This document shows, one piece after another, positions 12,795-22,525 of a stretch of DNA of 64,000 bases. Under the pieces are notes generated by a model, which saw only the letters and a list, made by a program, of their open reading frames with translations, was not told where the DNA came from and searched no databases. The position numbers were made by a program, and so were the translations under genes. The stretch lies in the NCBI GenBank assembly GCA_964019415.1, contig OZ025873.1, positions 4,983,677 to 5,047,676 of the forward strand. Reading direction: 5' to 3'. Numbering within the stretch: position 1 is the stretch's first letter; every line of letters starts with the position of its first letter. The DNA comes from Ianthella basta. Its lineage: Eukaryota; Porifera; Demospongiae; Verongiida; Ianthellidae.

Positions 12795-13528
12795 CACTGT
12801 TAGAAATACAGAGTGATGTTCACACCCAAAATTGGTGTGAATTATAGTTGCCACAGTGAGCACACCCAATAGCAGTGTGATGTTCAATCCCACTAATGCA
12901 ACATATGATTATGGGAACAGTTTGTAAGAGACTAAGCACTTCATGGTACATTTCATTGCATATGTACACGGTAAGTGTGCACTACTTTGAAGATTTGCAA
13001 GTGTGTAGTATGCAGCAAACCATTAATTAGAACAGTTTGTAACAAGACTAATCACTTAATTGGGCTTCATGATACATTTCACTGCAGAAGTGGTACACTA
13101 CTTTGAAGATTTGCACAATTATACAGTCATAGTACACAGCATATATACAACCTGGTGGGATTGTTCATGGGTGGCACAAAGTAACTCATGGTACATTGAA
13201 TTACACAGAGAGTATACATAGTTTGAGGATGTCCTCCCATTGTACACAGCATGCCATTAGGCTATGTTGTCTCCAACAGTAGCTACATAATACATACCTT
13301 ACTCAATTACCTTAGCCACATACTTTGATCTCAGGATTCATAATTAACTCTCATCTTTGTGTGTATAAAATTCTTCTTTTAATCTACATTAGAAATGATG
13401 TGAATAACAGTGCACAGGAGTCAGTGTGAACGTCACACTAAAGTAATGATGTGACTGATCACACGGCCCTTGGTGTGAGCACTGACTGGCGTGACGGTCA
13501 CCCTCGTCAAACCATATTTTCAACAGTG
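12795..13528. mobile_element. 734-bp MITE with TA target duplication (Tc1/mariner-like) and internal tandem duplication
   Basis: Left end CACTGTTAGAAATA and right end (reverse complement) CACTGTTGAAAATA form imperfect terminal inverted repeats. Each is flanked by TA (12793-12794 and 13529-13530), the target site of Tc1/mariner-like elements. Inside, a block starting GGAACAGTTTGTAA near 12914 recurs near 13030 (period about 115 bp), with a weaker third copy near 13185. Subterminal GGTGTGA/TCACACC motifs repeat at both ends. There is no transposase frame, so it would depend on an autonomous relative. Confidence 0.7.
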
Positions 13529-13813
13529 TACCCACACCATAGACACGTGCAGGCACTCGCTCACAGACACATGTACATCCATTCGCTCCAGAGGCAAGAG
13601 AAACACATGCGCATGTGCTTCGATGGACTCGTTTCCCTCCCCTACAAGCTAGTGTGGGGGTGTGGCCGGATAACCCATATACTGGACGATGGTTGCGGGA
13701 AGTGGTACTGATATCCTGTTACACCGGAAGCACGGACACGCCACAAGTGTTCTGCGGCTCTCTCAGGGCCCTAAAGGCTGGTCGCTTGATACTTTTGGAG
13801 TGAAGTAAAAACA
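13529..13813. other. Upstream region of the unidentified gene at 13814
   Basis: No feature is recognised apart from the proximal sequence before the ATG at 13814. An open frame at 13451-13711 runs out of the neighbouring MITE and is not considered coding. Confidence 0.5.
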
Positions 13814-15238
13814 ATGGATGTGCCGTACGTTCGCACCAAAAGGCTACAGTTCTAGATTTGCATGTACATGACAAGTGAACTGCGTATGTACGTAGCTAGT
13901 GATGCGTGTGTGTCGTCTGTGTAGCTAAGAGCGGTATCAACCTAGTCTCGCGCGCCAGCCCCTATTTCCCTTATTGCGCTGGCGCGCGAGACTAGTATCA
14001 ACCGACGACTTTAATCTTAGCTACGTGTACTATACATGATCCTATGTACCTTGACTACGGCTGTATAGCTTAGGTACGTAGCTATTATTGTTCTCCCATG
14101 ATCCTCCACTTGTCTACTCTTTGTTCTTCTTGCAGTGAGAGGGATGTAGCCAGTGACCGTTTCAAGGTGAATGGATTGCATGTTAGTGCATGGATACGGG
14201 TACAGTAGAGCATATCAACAAGCGAAGAGCAGCCTATATACGAAGTTGCCAGATCATGCTAATGCAAAACGTAACTACCACATAGACTGAGTGGGTGACC
14301 ATAGTGTAAGCTAGACCACTGGACTCACCTGTTGGGTGTAACTTTGTTCCAGACAATCAACTAAACTGTTGCTTAGAGTGGAGTGTCTTTGGTCAGAATT
14401 GAGGGTTGTAGCTACACATTCTCCCTCTCAGCCCAGTGTCATGATGCAAGTGCTCTCAATCATGGCAACTATTAGGTTGGACATCTTCAGAGGATCAGCG
14501 TGGATAGTCACTGTGCTGTTAGGCGTCACATGCCCCCTCATGATCACCTGACTATTCATTGTGCAGGTCACTAAGGCTACAAGGCATTGTTTATTCAAAC
14601 TTGTGCTGAGTGGGCAGTCCCGTAACTTCTCTTGGAATGCTTGTCCCCATCGGAATTACTCTCTTACCCTTGCCCATCGTCTGCATGGAAGTGCTGTAGA
14701 CGGTTATAATGGCCAGGTATACAGTGTTTAGTCACAGAGTGGCTGTGGCTGTGTGTACTCAGCTGTTTTGGGGTCAGCCTATGTTGACATTCTATTGTAA
14801 GGCTTCATGTTATGGATATGTTATGTGTATGGCGATGTATTGATCTTTTCATCAAGAGAACTAGAAGGATGTAGGGATGGTGAAGGGTCTGTATACTGTA
14901 GCTACACTGACAGAAACAGTTCAGGAGTGAGGAGATTGGAGCAGTTACTCAGTGTCCCTTGGCATTTTATGGGAACATTGCCTACTCCTGGTGGCATCTC
15001 AGCGTTAATTCATTCTCCACAGATATCGTCAGATAGATGGTGGTGTTACCATGTATAGCTACAGGGTGGAGTCACTGCACCATGCCTACATTCCTTATGT
15101 TGACCATCACAAAGACCTTCATCCCTGCCTTATGCAAGTGATGACTACCTTTTTCAAGGGTATTTAGAATGGCGTACACATGTTGTGCCCCCAGGCAAAG
15201 TGACTTTTACCATCACAGAATGCAAGCCACTGTGTTGA
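13814..15238 (+). CDS. Unidentified small multi-exon gene
   Basis: Not recognised. Splice-bounded open segments join in phase: 13814-13824 (ATG, 11 nt), 14136-14166, 14567-14716, then one or more unresolved exons, 15023-15159, and 15195-15238 ending in TGA. The first three encode MDVPERDVASDRFK followed by 50 residues including RNFSWNACPHRNYSL and end at phase 0. The exon at 15023 needs two carried bases (reads YRQIDGGVTMYSYRVES...), and the last exon gives KVTFTITECKPLC then stop. About 130 residues are visible. No signal peptide or membrane segment is seen. A real gene is suggested by consistent acceptors (tgcag, cccccag), donors and uninterrupted 50- and 45-codon exons. The missing middle exon is the main weakness. 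Confidence 0.5.
13942..13995. mobile_element. 54-bp foldback mini-element with perfect 18-bp arms and a 9-bp target duplication
   Basis: Arms CTAGTCTCGCGCGCCAGC and its exact reverse complement (13978-13995) surround an 18-nt loop. Taking TAGTCTC...GAGACTA as the element ends, both sides carry GTATCAACC, a 9-bp duplication. It lies in the first intron of the unidentified gene. The TAGTCTC terminus and 9-bp duplication are shared with the element at 55691-56276, which suggests a Mutator-like family. Confidence 0.7.
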
Positions 15239-16052
15239 CTGTGTGTTTGTCTGTACTGTACACACATGCATGTGTTTAACTGTGTGCTGTCCCTCCTCTC
15301 ACTCTCCTCACGGCCTCCCCCCTCTCTCTCTGTGTAAGAGACTGTACACTCTGTTCTTAAAAGATCTGTTACTATAATTGTAATACATAACTATTACAGG
15401 TTGTAGTCACATGGACTATGTTGATGCGAGAGTTTTCATATAGGAATCTTGTAAGGTCACCATAGTGTGGCATGACCATTGATGTTGTTGGTTATTATTA
15501 AAGGGCTGTAGTTGAGCATTGCCTGTTACAGTTGTTTAGGCTGACTGTGTGATTTGCGTGTGAGTTGAAAGAGGACAATTATCCTTTGCACACACATGAT
15601 CTCCTGGTACTCGGTACTAAAGGAGGGAATGGATCAATGGCTGTTGGCAGTGACCAGTGGTTCAGTTACCAAAGGGTTGGCTGAAGGTCTGGAGGTTGTT
15701 GGCCCTGGTCCGGTTCACTGTCATTTCCCCCTCCACCTCTCTTTCCTACCATGTGTAGTTCACAATGTTGTCTTTCGTTTACATAACCATGGTACATTAA
15801 CCATCAATGACATATGTTATGTGCTTATAATAATATTATAAATTTATAGCATAGCACAGGCATAGCTGTATGTTGGGTATATGACTACTGCACAATTCTC
15901 TCCTGTATGTCAAATTGTACATTCATGCATGTTCAGTTTAATCACTTGTGTCCATTAACTAAAGTGTGCTCATGACTTATGCAGTTAACTAGGAGCAAGT
16001 ATTCTCAGTTTGGGGCAGCAGTTGTTTGAAATCTTTGTTCATTACTCCACAG
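15239..16052. other. Stretch without a supported gene
   Basis: Contains 3' flank of the unidentified gene, with a possible ATTAAA poly(A) signal near 15495. The frame at 15596-15841 has no supporting features. Otherwise nothing is recognised. Confidence 0.5.
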
Positions 16053-19000
16053 GCAGCAGAACAGGAATCCTGGCAACTATCCACAATAAGTGAGTTCATT
16101 GCTTACGTCTGTAGTATTTACATATGTGAGCGGATTTGAGAAAATGACCCACTTCGCACAGTTTATCGATTTTGAGTTAGTGACACCGTGTTAAAGCAGA
16201 GTGGTTGGGCTCTCTATTACCCTTTGTTGCGCTTCGATAGCTGCTTCAGTTCCCGAGATACGCTTGCCTAAAATGTGAAATTATGTTAGGTGCTTGGCTG
16301 AAAAAAGGCATTAAGAACATAGACTTCCGGTCACTGCACAAATGGCGGACAGTTGGGTTGGTCGTAGTGGGAAGCGTATCTGCCTCGTCCTCAGCACGGG
16401 AAGGTCTTCACGCTCGTCGGGAATGCTGGAGTAGTGTACATAAGTTGACTTCGAGCAAGGCCTGGTTGCCTTGAATAACGTGCGTAGCTTTTTACGCTTA
16501 CGTAACATGTTCGTATACGTGGTGCCCGATGGCCACAATGTAAATTCGAAGTCTTCGTTTGAGCTTTAGAGAAGGAATTAAAGATTCAAACTTGGCCACA
16601 AGATAGGGACTGTACCATAGATATGAATGATATCAAAATCCGTTTTTCGGTGAAATATCACCCGCATGGTTGTTTTGTCCCATATCTATTGTTTACATAT
16701 TGCGCTAAGTGGGTCGTTTTCTCAAATCCGCTCACATATAATTATGATACTTTATGTGTATCACTTTTGTACCTGTTCCTCTGCAGGGAGGGAGTACCGA
16801 AGTGAGTGCATGGAAATGCTACCTCCAGTGTCAATGGAGTAGCAGTTGCATTTTCAAGCTGCTTCTTATTGCTGAGTAGGAATGTTCTAGCCTGTGTACT
16901 GCCATGTGTGGCAGGTTCATATGATATTGCACTGGCTCTGTGAATGTGCTACCTCGCTGTATATTTCTGAGTGCCTTATGTATGTATGCATGAGCCTGAT
17001 CGCTTTATGCTGAAGTACCAAATTTCAAAGAGAATACCTCAAACTGGAAATGCATCTGTCTGTTTTCTATTTATTTAGTAGATCAAGAAAACTGAACAAA
17101 CGGCTTATGAGTTTATTAACAGTGCCCAAAATGTCTGTGACAAGGGCATGTATGTAGCGGGTGTGTACTACATAGCATGTGTTTCCCCTGTCCTCCCTCC
17201 TTTCTCTGCAGAGATTGAAGAGAAAAGTCGAAGTGAGTTCTGAACATTCACCTTGTTTGCTGCATCTGAATTGTATGTCTCCTACAATTGTATTATTTAC
17301 TAGCAGGGCGCCCGCCTTCGGCTAGCTTCTGCTTCAGCGAGTCACATGACAGCAAGTCAGGACCAGGCTGATTCAAAGAATCTGCGTTGTTAGAACGGTG
17401 GGTAGCTGCTATAACGACGGCCGAGTTTAACTTGATTGTTGGACGATAGCGAATCAAACCGCCCAATAACTGGAAGTTGCAGCACTACCAGACTCTAATC
17501 TCGCTCAGGCTCACCCCCACGATGATGATCATCTGCCTAGTTATTACGTGTGTGGATGGCAGTGACAATGCATTGATCTGTGCTCTTTCAGCAGACATTC
17601 AAGGATATGTCTGACTTGCAATTGTGAGGCTAATCTGTTACTCATAAAGAAGCAACACCGCACTATTTCTTTACAACAAATATCACATTCCCTAGTGCTG
17701 AATCAAGTATCACTGATGCCTTAATAATTCAGACCACCTTTCTCTTACAACACGTAGCCTTTCACCTTTATATATATACCAAGAAGAGTATGTTTGTAAT
17801 GTAAATCTTGATAGCTAGTACAACTGGTACAGTATAGCATGGACCTTACAGGTGAATAATGTATACACAAGAACTTAAGATTTCTAGAATTAGTACCTGC
17901 CGAATCCTGGACTTTTGAAACTGCTAAACTTAGTTGCCGCTAAATTTTAACCTTATAAGTTGATGTTTTCATAGGTGTGTCTATCCATGACAATTTAACA
18001 CACGATAAAGCCAGGAAATATTAACATATGCAATGCATAATTTATATAATATTACCATGCATAGTGTTCTATATTATGTGTGGCCTGCATTATGTGTTTA
18101 GGTGGTTTAAGATGGCTCTTTTGAGGTACCTGTATTGATATGGGCTCCAGAACCATGAGATTCACTATCATCAGTTCTGCTAACCTGCTTTGTCTGCCCT
18201 CCAGACTCTGCGCTTAATGTGATAGCTAGTCACAAATATACTAGATCTTCCGCCATGTTGCAAACCTGTTAAGGAATAAGGTATTACCCACTGGAGCAAA
18301 ATGCACACTATGCAATTGCATGCAAACTGGCGATACAATTATAATGTCCTCAGCTGTGAATGTGAAGCATGAGGCAAAAGTTGCAGTGACATCATAATCA
18401 GCTAGTTATAGTAGCAAATAAAGGTGGGCTCTGTTGACTTTTTTCCACACCAATAACTACTTCCACCAATTCCTCGGTATCACTAACAACAACTAAATAT
18501 GCTAATTAGCTTTCATTGACTGACTGCATTTGTATTTGAAAGTGATTCAACTGTTCTCTTGCAGAAAGCATAAATTTGCAAACCAGAATTGCTCGAAATA
18601 CAGTACGGTTCATAGAAAAGGTAATGATGAACCGAGAAATGGTAGCATTTAGCGGTTCTGTTTATCATTTATTAGTTAGCCTTTAACGTTAATTGGTCTG
18701 CATTTTACCCTTAGCTGTAAATTTTATTCCGTACAAAGCGTTCTCGATTGATTCTAAACTTTCAGCGGCCACGAAGACAACATGGTTTTGACTACGTATC
18801 GTAAACAGCACATCATGCAGCTGTACTTCGAGCAAAGAGTGTCCTAGTGAACTATTGCGAGCATCCTAGCAGCAGAAGGAATTAAAGTCCCCAAGAAGAT
18901 AGTATGGGCAATGATAAAGAAATACAAAAAACACGGAACGATTTTTCGTCTCCCAGACAGTGGTAGATGCTTAAAGTTGACGCCAGCACCACGCAGTACA

Positions 19001-22000
19001 TTGCAGAGTCAGCCATGTTTTCATTACGTAGTGCGCGAACCACACAGTTAGCAGTTAATGCTTGACGGTTTACGGTTCATGGATAAGTACTAATTATTAA
19101 CAGATAAATGACATGATTCTCGGAATACCGTTAAACGACAAACGGAATCATTGTTACTATTTCTATGAATCGTACTGTACTCGCGAAATTAGGATACCTC
19201 CAATATTGTTTTGCAAAATCTGTATATTGTGAATGAAAACATGGCCGATTGCAAGCAATGCTCAGGTTTGAAACAGATGTCTTTACTGAGCTGACGGATG
19301 CCAGCAGGTACTCTGGAACTGTGCCATCATGAAGAAGATTCATTCCACAGATGAAGGGTGGCGCTTCAAGAAAGAAGACCGAAAAAGCAACAAAGTGCAA
19401 GAGTAGAGGACACGTTCTACATATATACTTGAACGTTGCTGTAGTCCTAATTCCTGCCTCTCCTGCCTGTTGCTGTGGACTACCACTAAGTATGGAAATA
19501 TTAGTTACAGATGTAGCTCATACCAAGTAATACGGAGAAGAATCGGTAACTCGTTATCACTATTTAATGTACTGATAATATTTGGTATCCATTAAACACC
19601 AAAGTTAACTAACTATACCAAAATACCTCCCACCCCTAACGCACGTGGGACATGTCCTATGTAAACAATGCGGGCCAATTTTTGACCTTCGTATTCTTTG
19701 CTCTTTCTCCTGTAGATAGGATCTGCACAAAGCAATCTGTGTATGTAATTGAAGCTGCATTCTTGTACTTCAATTTAGTGCAACAAGTATTTCATTGACG
19801 GCTTCCTTGACGGAGAATTGCCGCCGACTAGAGTACCTATAAAAAGGCAGGAAAACGCCGATTGACTTCGTGGGAGAGCCTAAAAGCGAATGAAATTGCA
19901 CAGAAGTATGTACAATCACATCATCGAAGTTTTCCATGTGATCGCTTTTGATAAACCGATCTGGTGCAGAGCTACATCGGGAAAACCAAATTCTTCCTTC
20001 GTGGCCGAAACTTTGGCACTGGATAACTCACGATAGGAACCTCGTACTAAAAGCGGTCACATGGAGAAGTTGTAAATCATCCTTAAGTTACGATATCTGG
20101 TCTCATCGTGCAAAGGGCTGGTGTCCTTCAAAGTCGGGAAGGCGATTTACTGCAAAACTCAATTCTGTCATCTCGAAATGCTTCAGTCACACGACAATCT
20201 CGTGACATGCCAAATATGGAATACAAAATGGAAGCAAAGCTATGACGTCATTTAACGTTTGCCGTGTATGAAATGCAGGATTCATTTGCCAAAAAGCCAT
20301 GAAACCTTGATCCTTTCGAAGTTTAAGAACGGCAAAGATTTCATCTCTGTTTCCCTCTTACCATAACTCTTTGTTGTCTCCAAAAAGCTCGTTTCTTGCC
20401 ATCACCGGATATGACGTTCGATTACACAGGCCTCTCCTATCACGCGCACATCACATGCAGAGTAAGCGTTGCCGTGGCAACACAGGAATTTCAGACCTCA
20501 AGGCGCGAATACCACAAGGTTCACGTTGTGTAAACAGAGTGGACATGTCCCATGGGCAAATGGCAACCATAATCTACTTTGAACTCTACTGTTGTGTATC
20601 TTGTGATATGTATTCTTCTTATTCTTCTGTCTCATTCTTCTTCAAACAGATTTCTCTGCAGGAATAGAGGGTGAGAGTCAAAGTGAGTGCTTGATAGCAA
20701 TTGTGCACTAACTGTATCTCATTTTCATTGTCTGTAATGTTGATTAGCAACCTCCTCTCTATGTGTGACTTTGTAGTGTTTAGGTGTAGATAATAAAGAA
20801 ATGTTTTTTCAGTTTAAATATTTGTATGGTTAATGTGCATAATTATATTAATTTTGTATATTATATCTGTCATTGCAAATGGCGGTACTCAAGTTGTTCT
20901 TTACTAAGCTTTAAATCATCTTTAATGACTTTTAACCGTCTGTCAATTGAACGAAATGTGCTCATTGCCGACCTGGAATGGGGTGCAAGTAGTCTTCACC
21001 CTAAAGTCACTGTGCGGCTGTATGTGTGCATATGTATATATGTAGATATGTATATATCTATATTGATATCTGTAGCTTTTAATTGCAGCACCTTGCATCG
21101 TGGCCTCGACATCATTTTTGTAGCTATTCCAATTTCCCGCAGTTGTTCCACATCTGTTTACATTGTTGACTTAATTCTCGCTTTACGCTGCATAAGATTT
21201 TTTGTTGCAGTTGTGAGTTGGCGGCACATTTGCGGGGAGGTCGAGTCCACCTTTTCTGGCCACGGCCCAGATTAAAAATCTCCAGGCTCAGTGGCGCTAA
21301 GATACTAAAGACGGCTTCACATGATGCTACAATCTTGCACAATTGCTCACCAAACAAAAGGACAATGGTGACTATAGGATGAAACACTCAGAATACTTGC
21401 AAAAATGGAGTGACCAAGCGGGCTTAATGGAGTCGTGAATTTTGGTACACTTAGCCTCTATACCGCACTTATGTCAGGAAATTCCTCATACACCCACGTT
21501 CTGCCACCAGTAGCCATTCTAGATCTCGGTGGTATTCAAACACAGCCTCCATATAACCCTGGTACTCAAACTCAGCAACTAGATACAACCTTGTTCGCTT
21601 TGTTCACACTAGAGATGCAGTATACCGGCTGGCTACTTGCGCATGAGCATATTGTGGCGAATTCAAGTGACCTTGTGTCTACAAGTACCATCTATCTTAC
21701 CTAGGCCCTGACATCATCTGATTATGTTGACTCCTTCCTGTTCCATCACACCGTTTCGTACTTTTATTCTTCTTCTCTGACAGCAGTAGTGCACAAGCCA
21801 TATGCATAACAGGGCCGTAGCACAAGGATAGAAACCGGTCCGTCCATTACATACCATGCCTGACCTTGTAGGGGGGTCTGGGGGCATGCCCCAGACCCCC
21901 CTACAAGGCCCCAGACCCCCCCATCGACATTGCTACATGAGAGACGCCATTGTTATATGATGTAATTGAACAATTTGGCTACATTCGTTCACCTAGTCCT

Positions 22001-22334
22001 TGTTCAGATTGTGCTCAATAGTCTAGCAACGCCGTTGTATTTGAGGTGTTATGTGGCTAGCCCTCGGCGAAAGTTGGCTTGTACACCATTTGAAGGTCAT
22101 TCATGTTCATGCATTTCCCCGCCATTCTTAATTTCTGCATGGTTCATATTTTCTAGTATGGTGGGTTCCACATTCATTTCTATCTATGTTAGCTGTGTCT
22201 ACCACTATGAGTTTCAGATGATGTATTGTTCCATGTGACAAGTTTGTACAGACTTTTGAAGAGATACTTTTAATGAATGTCCATCATTCTTGCTTCCTGT
22301 GTCTTTTCTGCAGGGTGGTGGAAGCAGCAGCAAA
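16053..22334 (+). CDS. Chain of microexons of an unidentified plus-strand gene (candidate)
   Basis: Five short segments have strong acceptor and GTGAGT donor sites: 16053-16089 (37 nt), 16787-16801 (15 nt), 17212-17232, 20662-20682 and 22314-22334 (21 nt each). All end in AA and leave one base over, and the last four are symmetric phase-1 exons, so they join without a stop: AAEQESWQLSTI, RREYR, KIEEKSR, RIEGESQ, RWWKQQQ. The exons at 17212 and 20662 look duplicated, with matching ttTCTCTGCAG acceptors and related codons. The 5' start and 3' end are not found; the gene would have to continue past 22334, perhaps into the gap. They could be further exons of the gene at 13814 or chance splice-like motifs. 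Not recognised by family. Confidence 0.35.
16125..16736. mobile_element. 612-bp MITE with about 30-bp terminal inverted repeats and TA duplication
   Basis: Left end TGTGAGCGGATTTGAGAAAA(T)GACCCACTT matches the reverse complement of the right end with one difference (T/C) over about 31 bp. TA flanks both ends (16123-16124, 16737-16738). There is no coding capacity. It sits between two candidate microexons, so it would be intronic if that gene is real. Confidence 0.75.
17233..18780. other. Non-coding, repeat-derived stretch
   Basis: No gene found. A block near 17905-17950 (AATCCTGGACTTTT...GCTAAA) resembles one at 3525-3585 in an SBNO intron, so a dispersed repeat is present. A possible splice-bounded frame at 18563-18618 breaks the phase of the microexon chain and was not used. 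Confidence 0.5.
18781..18990 (+). pseudogene. Tc1-like transposase N-terminal remnant
   Basis: From ATGGTTTTGACTACG the frame reads MVLTTYRKQHIMQLYFEQRVS, two stops, then TIASILAAEGIKVPKK and IKKYKKHGTIFRLPDSGRC. This is the helix-turn-helix plus GSGR-type linker pattern of Tc1 transposases. It has internal stops and no catalytic domain, so it is a dead fragment. Confidence 0.6.
19641..20557. mobile_element. 917-bp non-autonomous TIR element, family member 1
   Basis: Ends GCACGTGGGACATGTCC and, inverted, GCCCATGGGACATGTCC form TIRs. Subterminal TATGTAAACAATGCGG and GGCAACACAGGAATT are shared with the element at 60123-60968, as is TTTTGACCTTCGTA. No transposase is encoded. The target duplication is unclear. 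Confidence 0.65.
20683..22313. other. Non-coding stretch with a GC-rich palindrome
   Basis: No supported gene. At 21864-21908 a perfect 20-bp inverted repeat (CCTTGTAGGGGGGTCTGGGG) with a 5-nt GCATG spacer is followed by a second CCCCAGACCCCCC run; it looks like a transposon end. The 149-codon frame at 20826-21275 and the minus frame at 21124-21387 have no recognised domain. Confidence 0.5.
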
Positions 22335-22525
22335 GTGAGTATTGCATATCCTTTGAAGTGCTGCATCCATAACTTAATGACCATACAGTACAATCCATGT
22401 TGGTTCTTAAGTGTTACCAATCTATAATTTATTGTAATAATACCCATCTCGTCTACTGCAAGGAATGCATAATTCATGATGCGTTCCTGTTACTACCTTG
22501 CTCAACTAGTTTGTACCATATTTCT

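Noticed and set aside
18563-18618. Possible 56-nt exon (KSINLQTRIARN...) in the microexon chain
   Set aside because: It would leave phase 0, not 1, and break the join to the exon at 20662. It also borders degraded transposon sequence.
20826-21275. 149-codon plus-strand open frame
   Set aside because: No domain, no conservation signal and a random-looking hydrophobic composition in a repeat-rich region.
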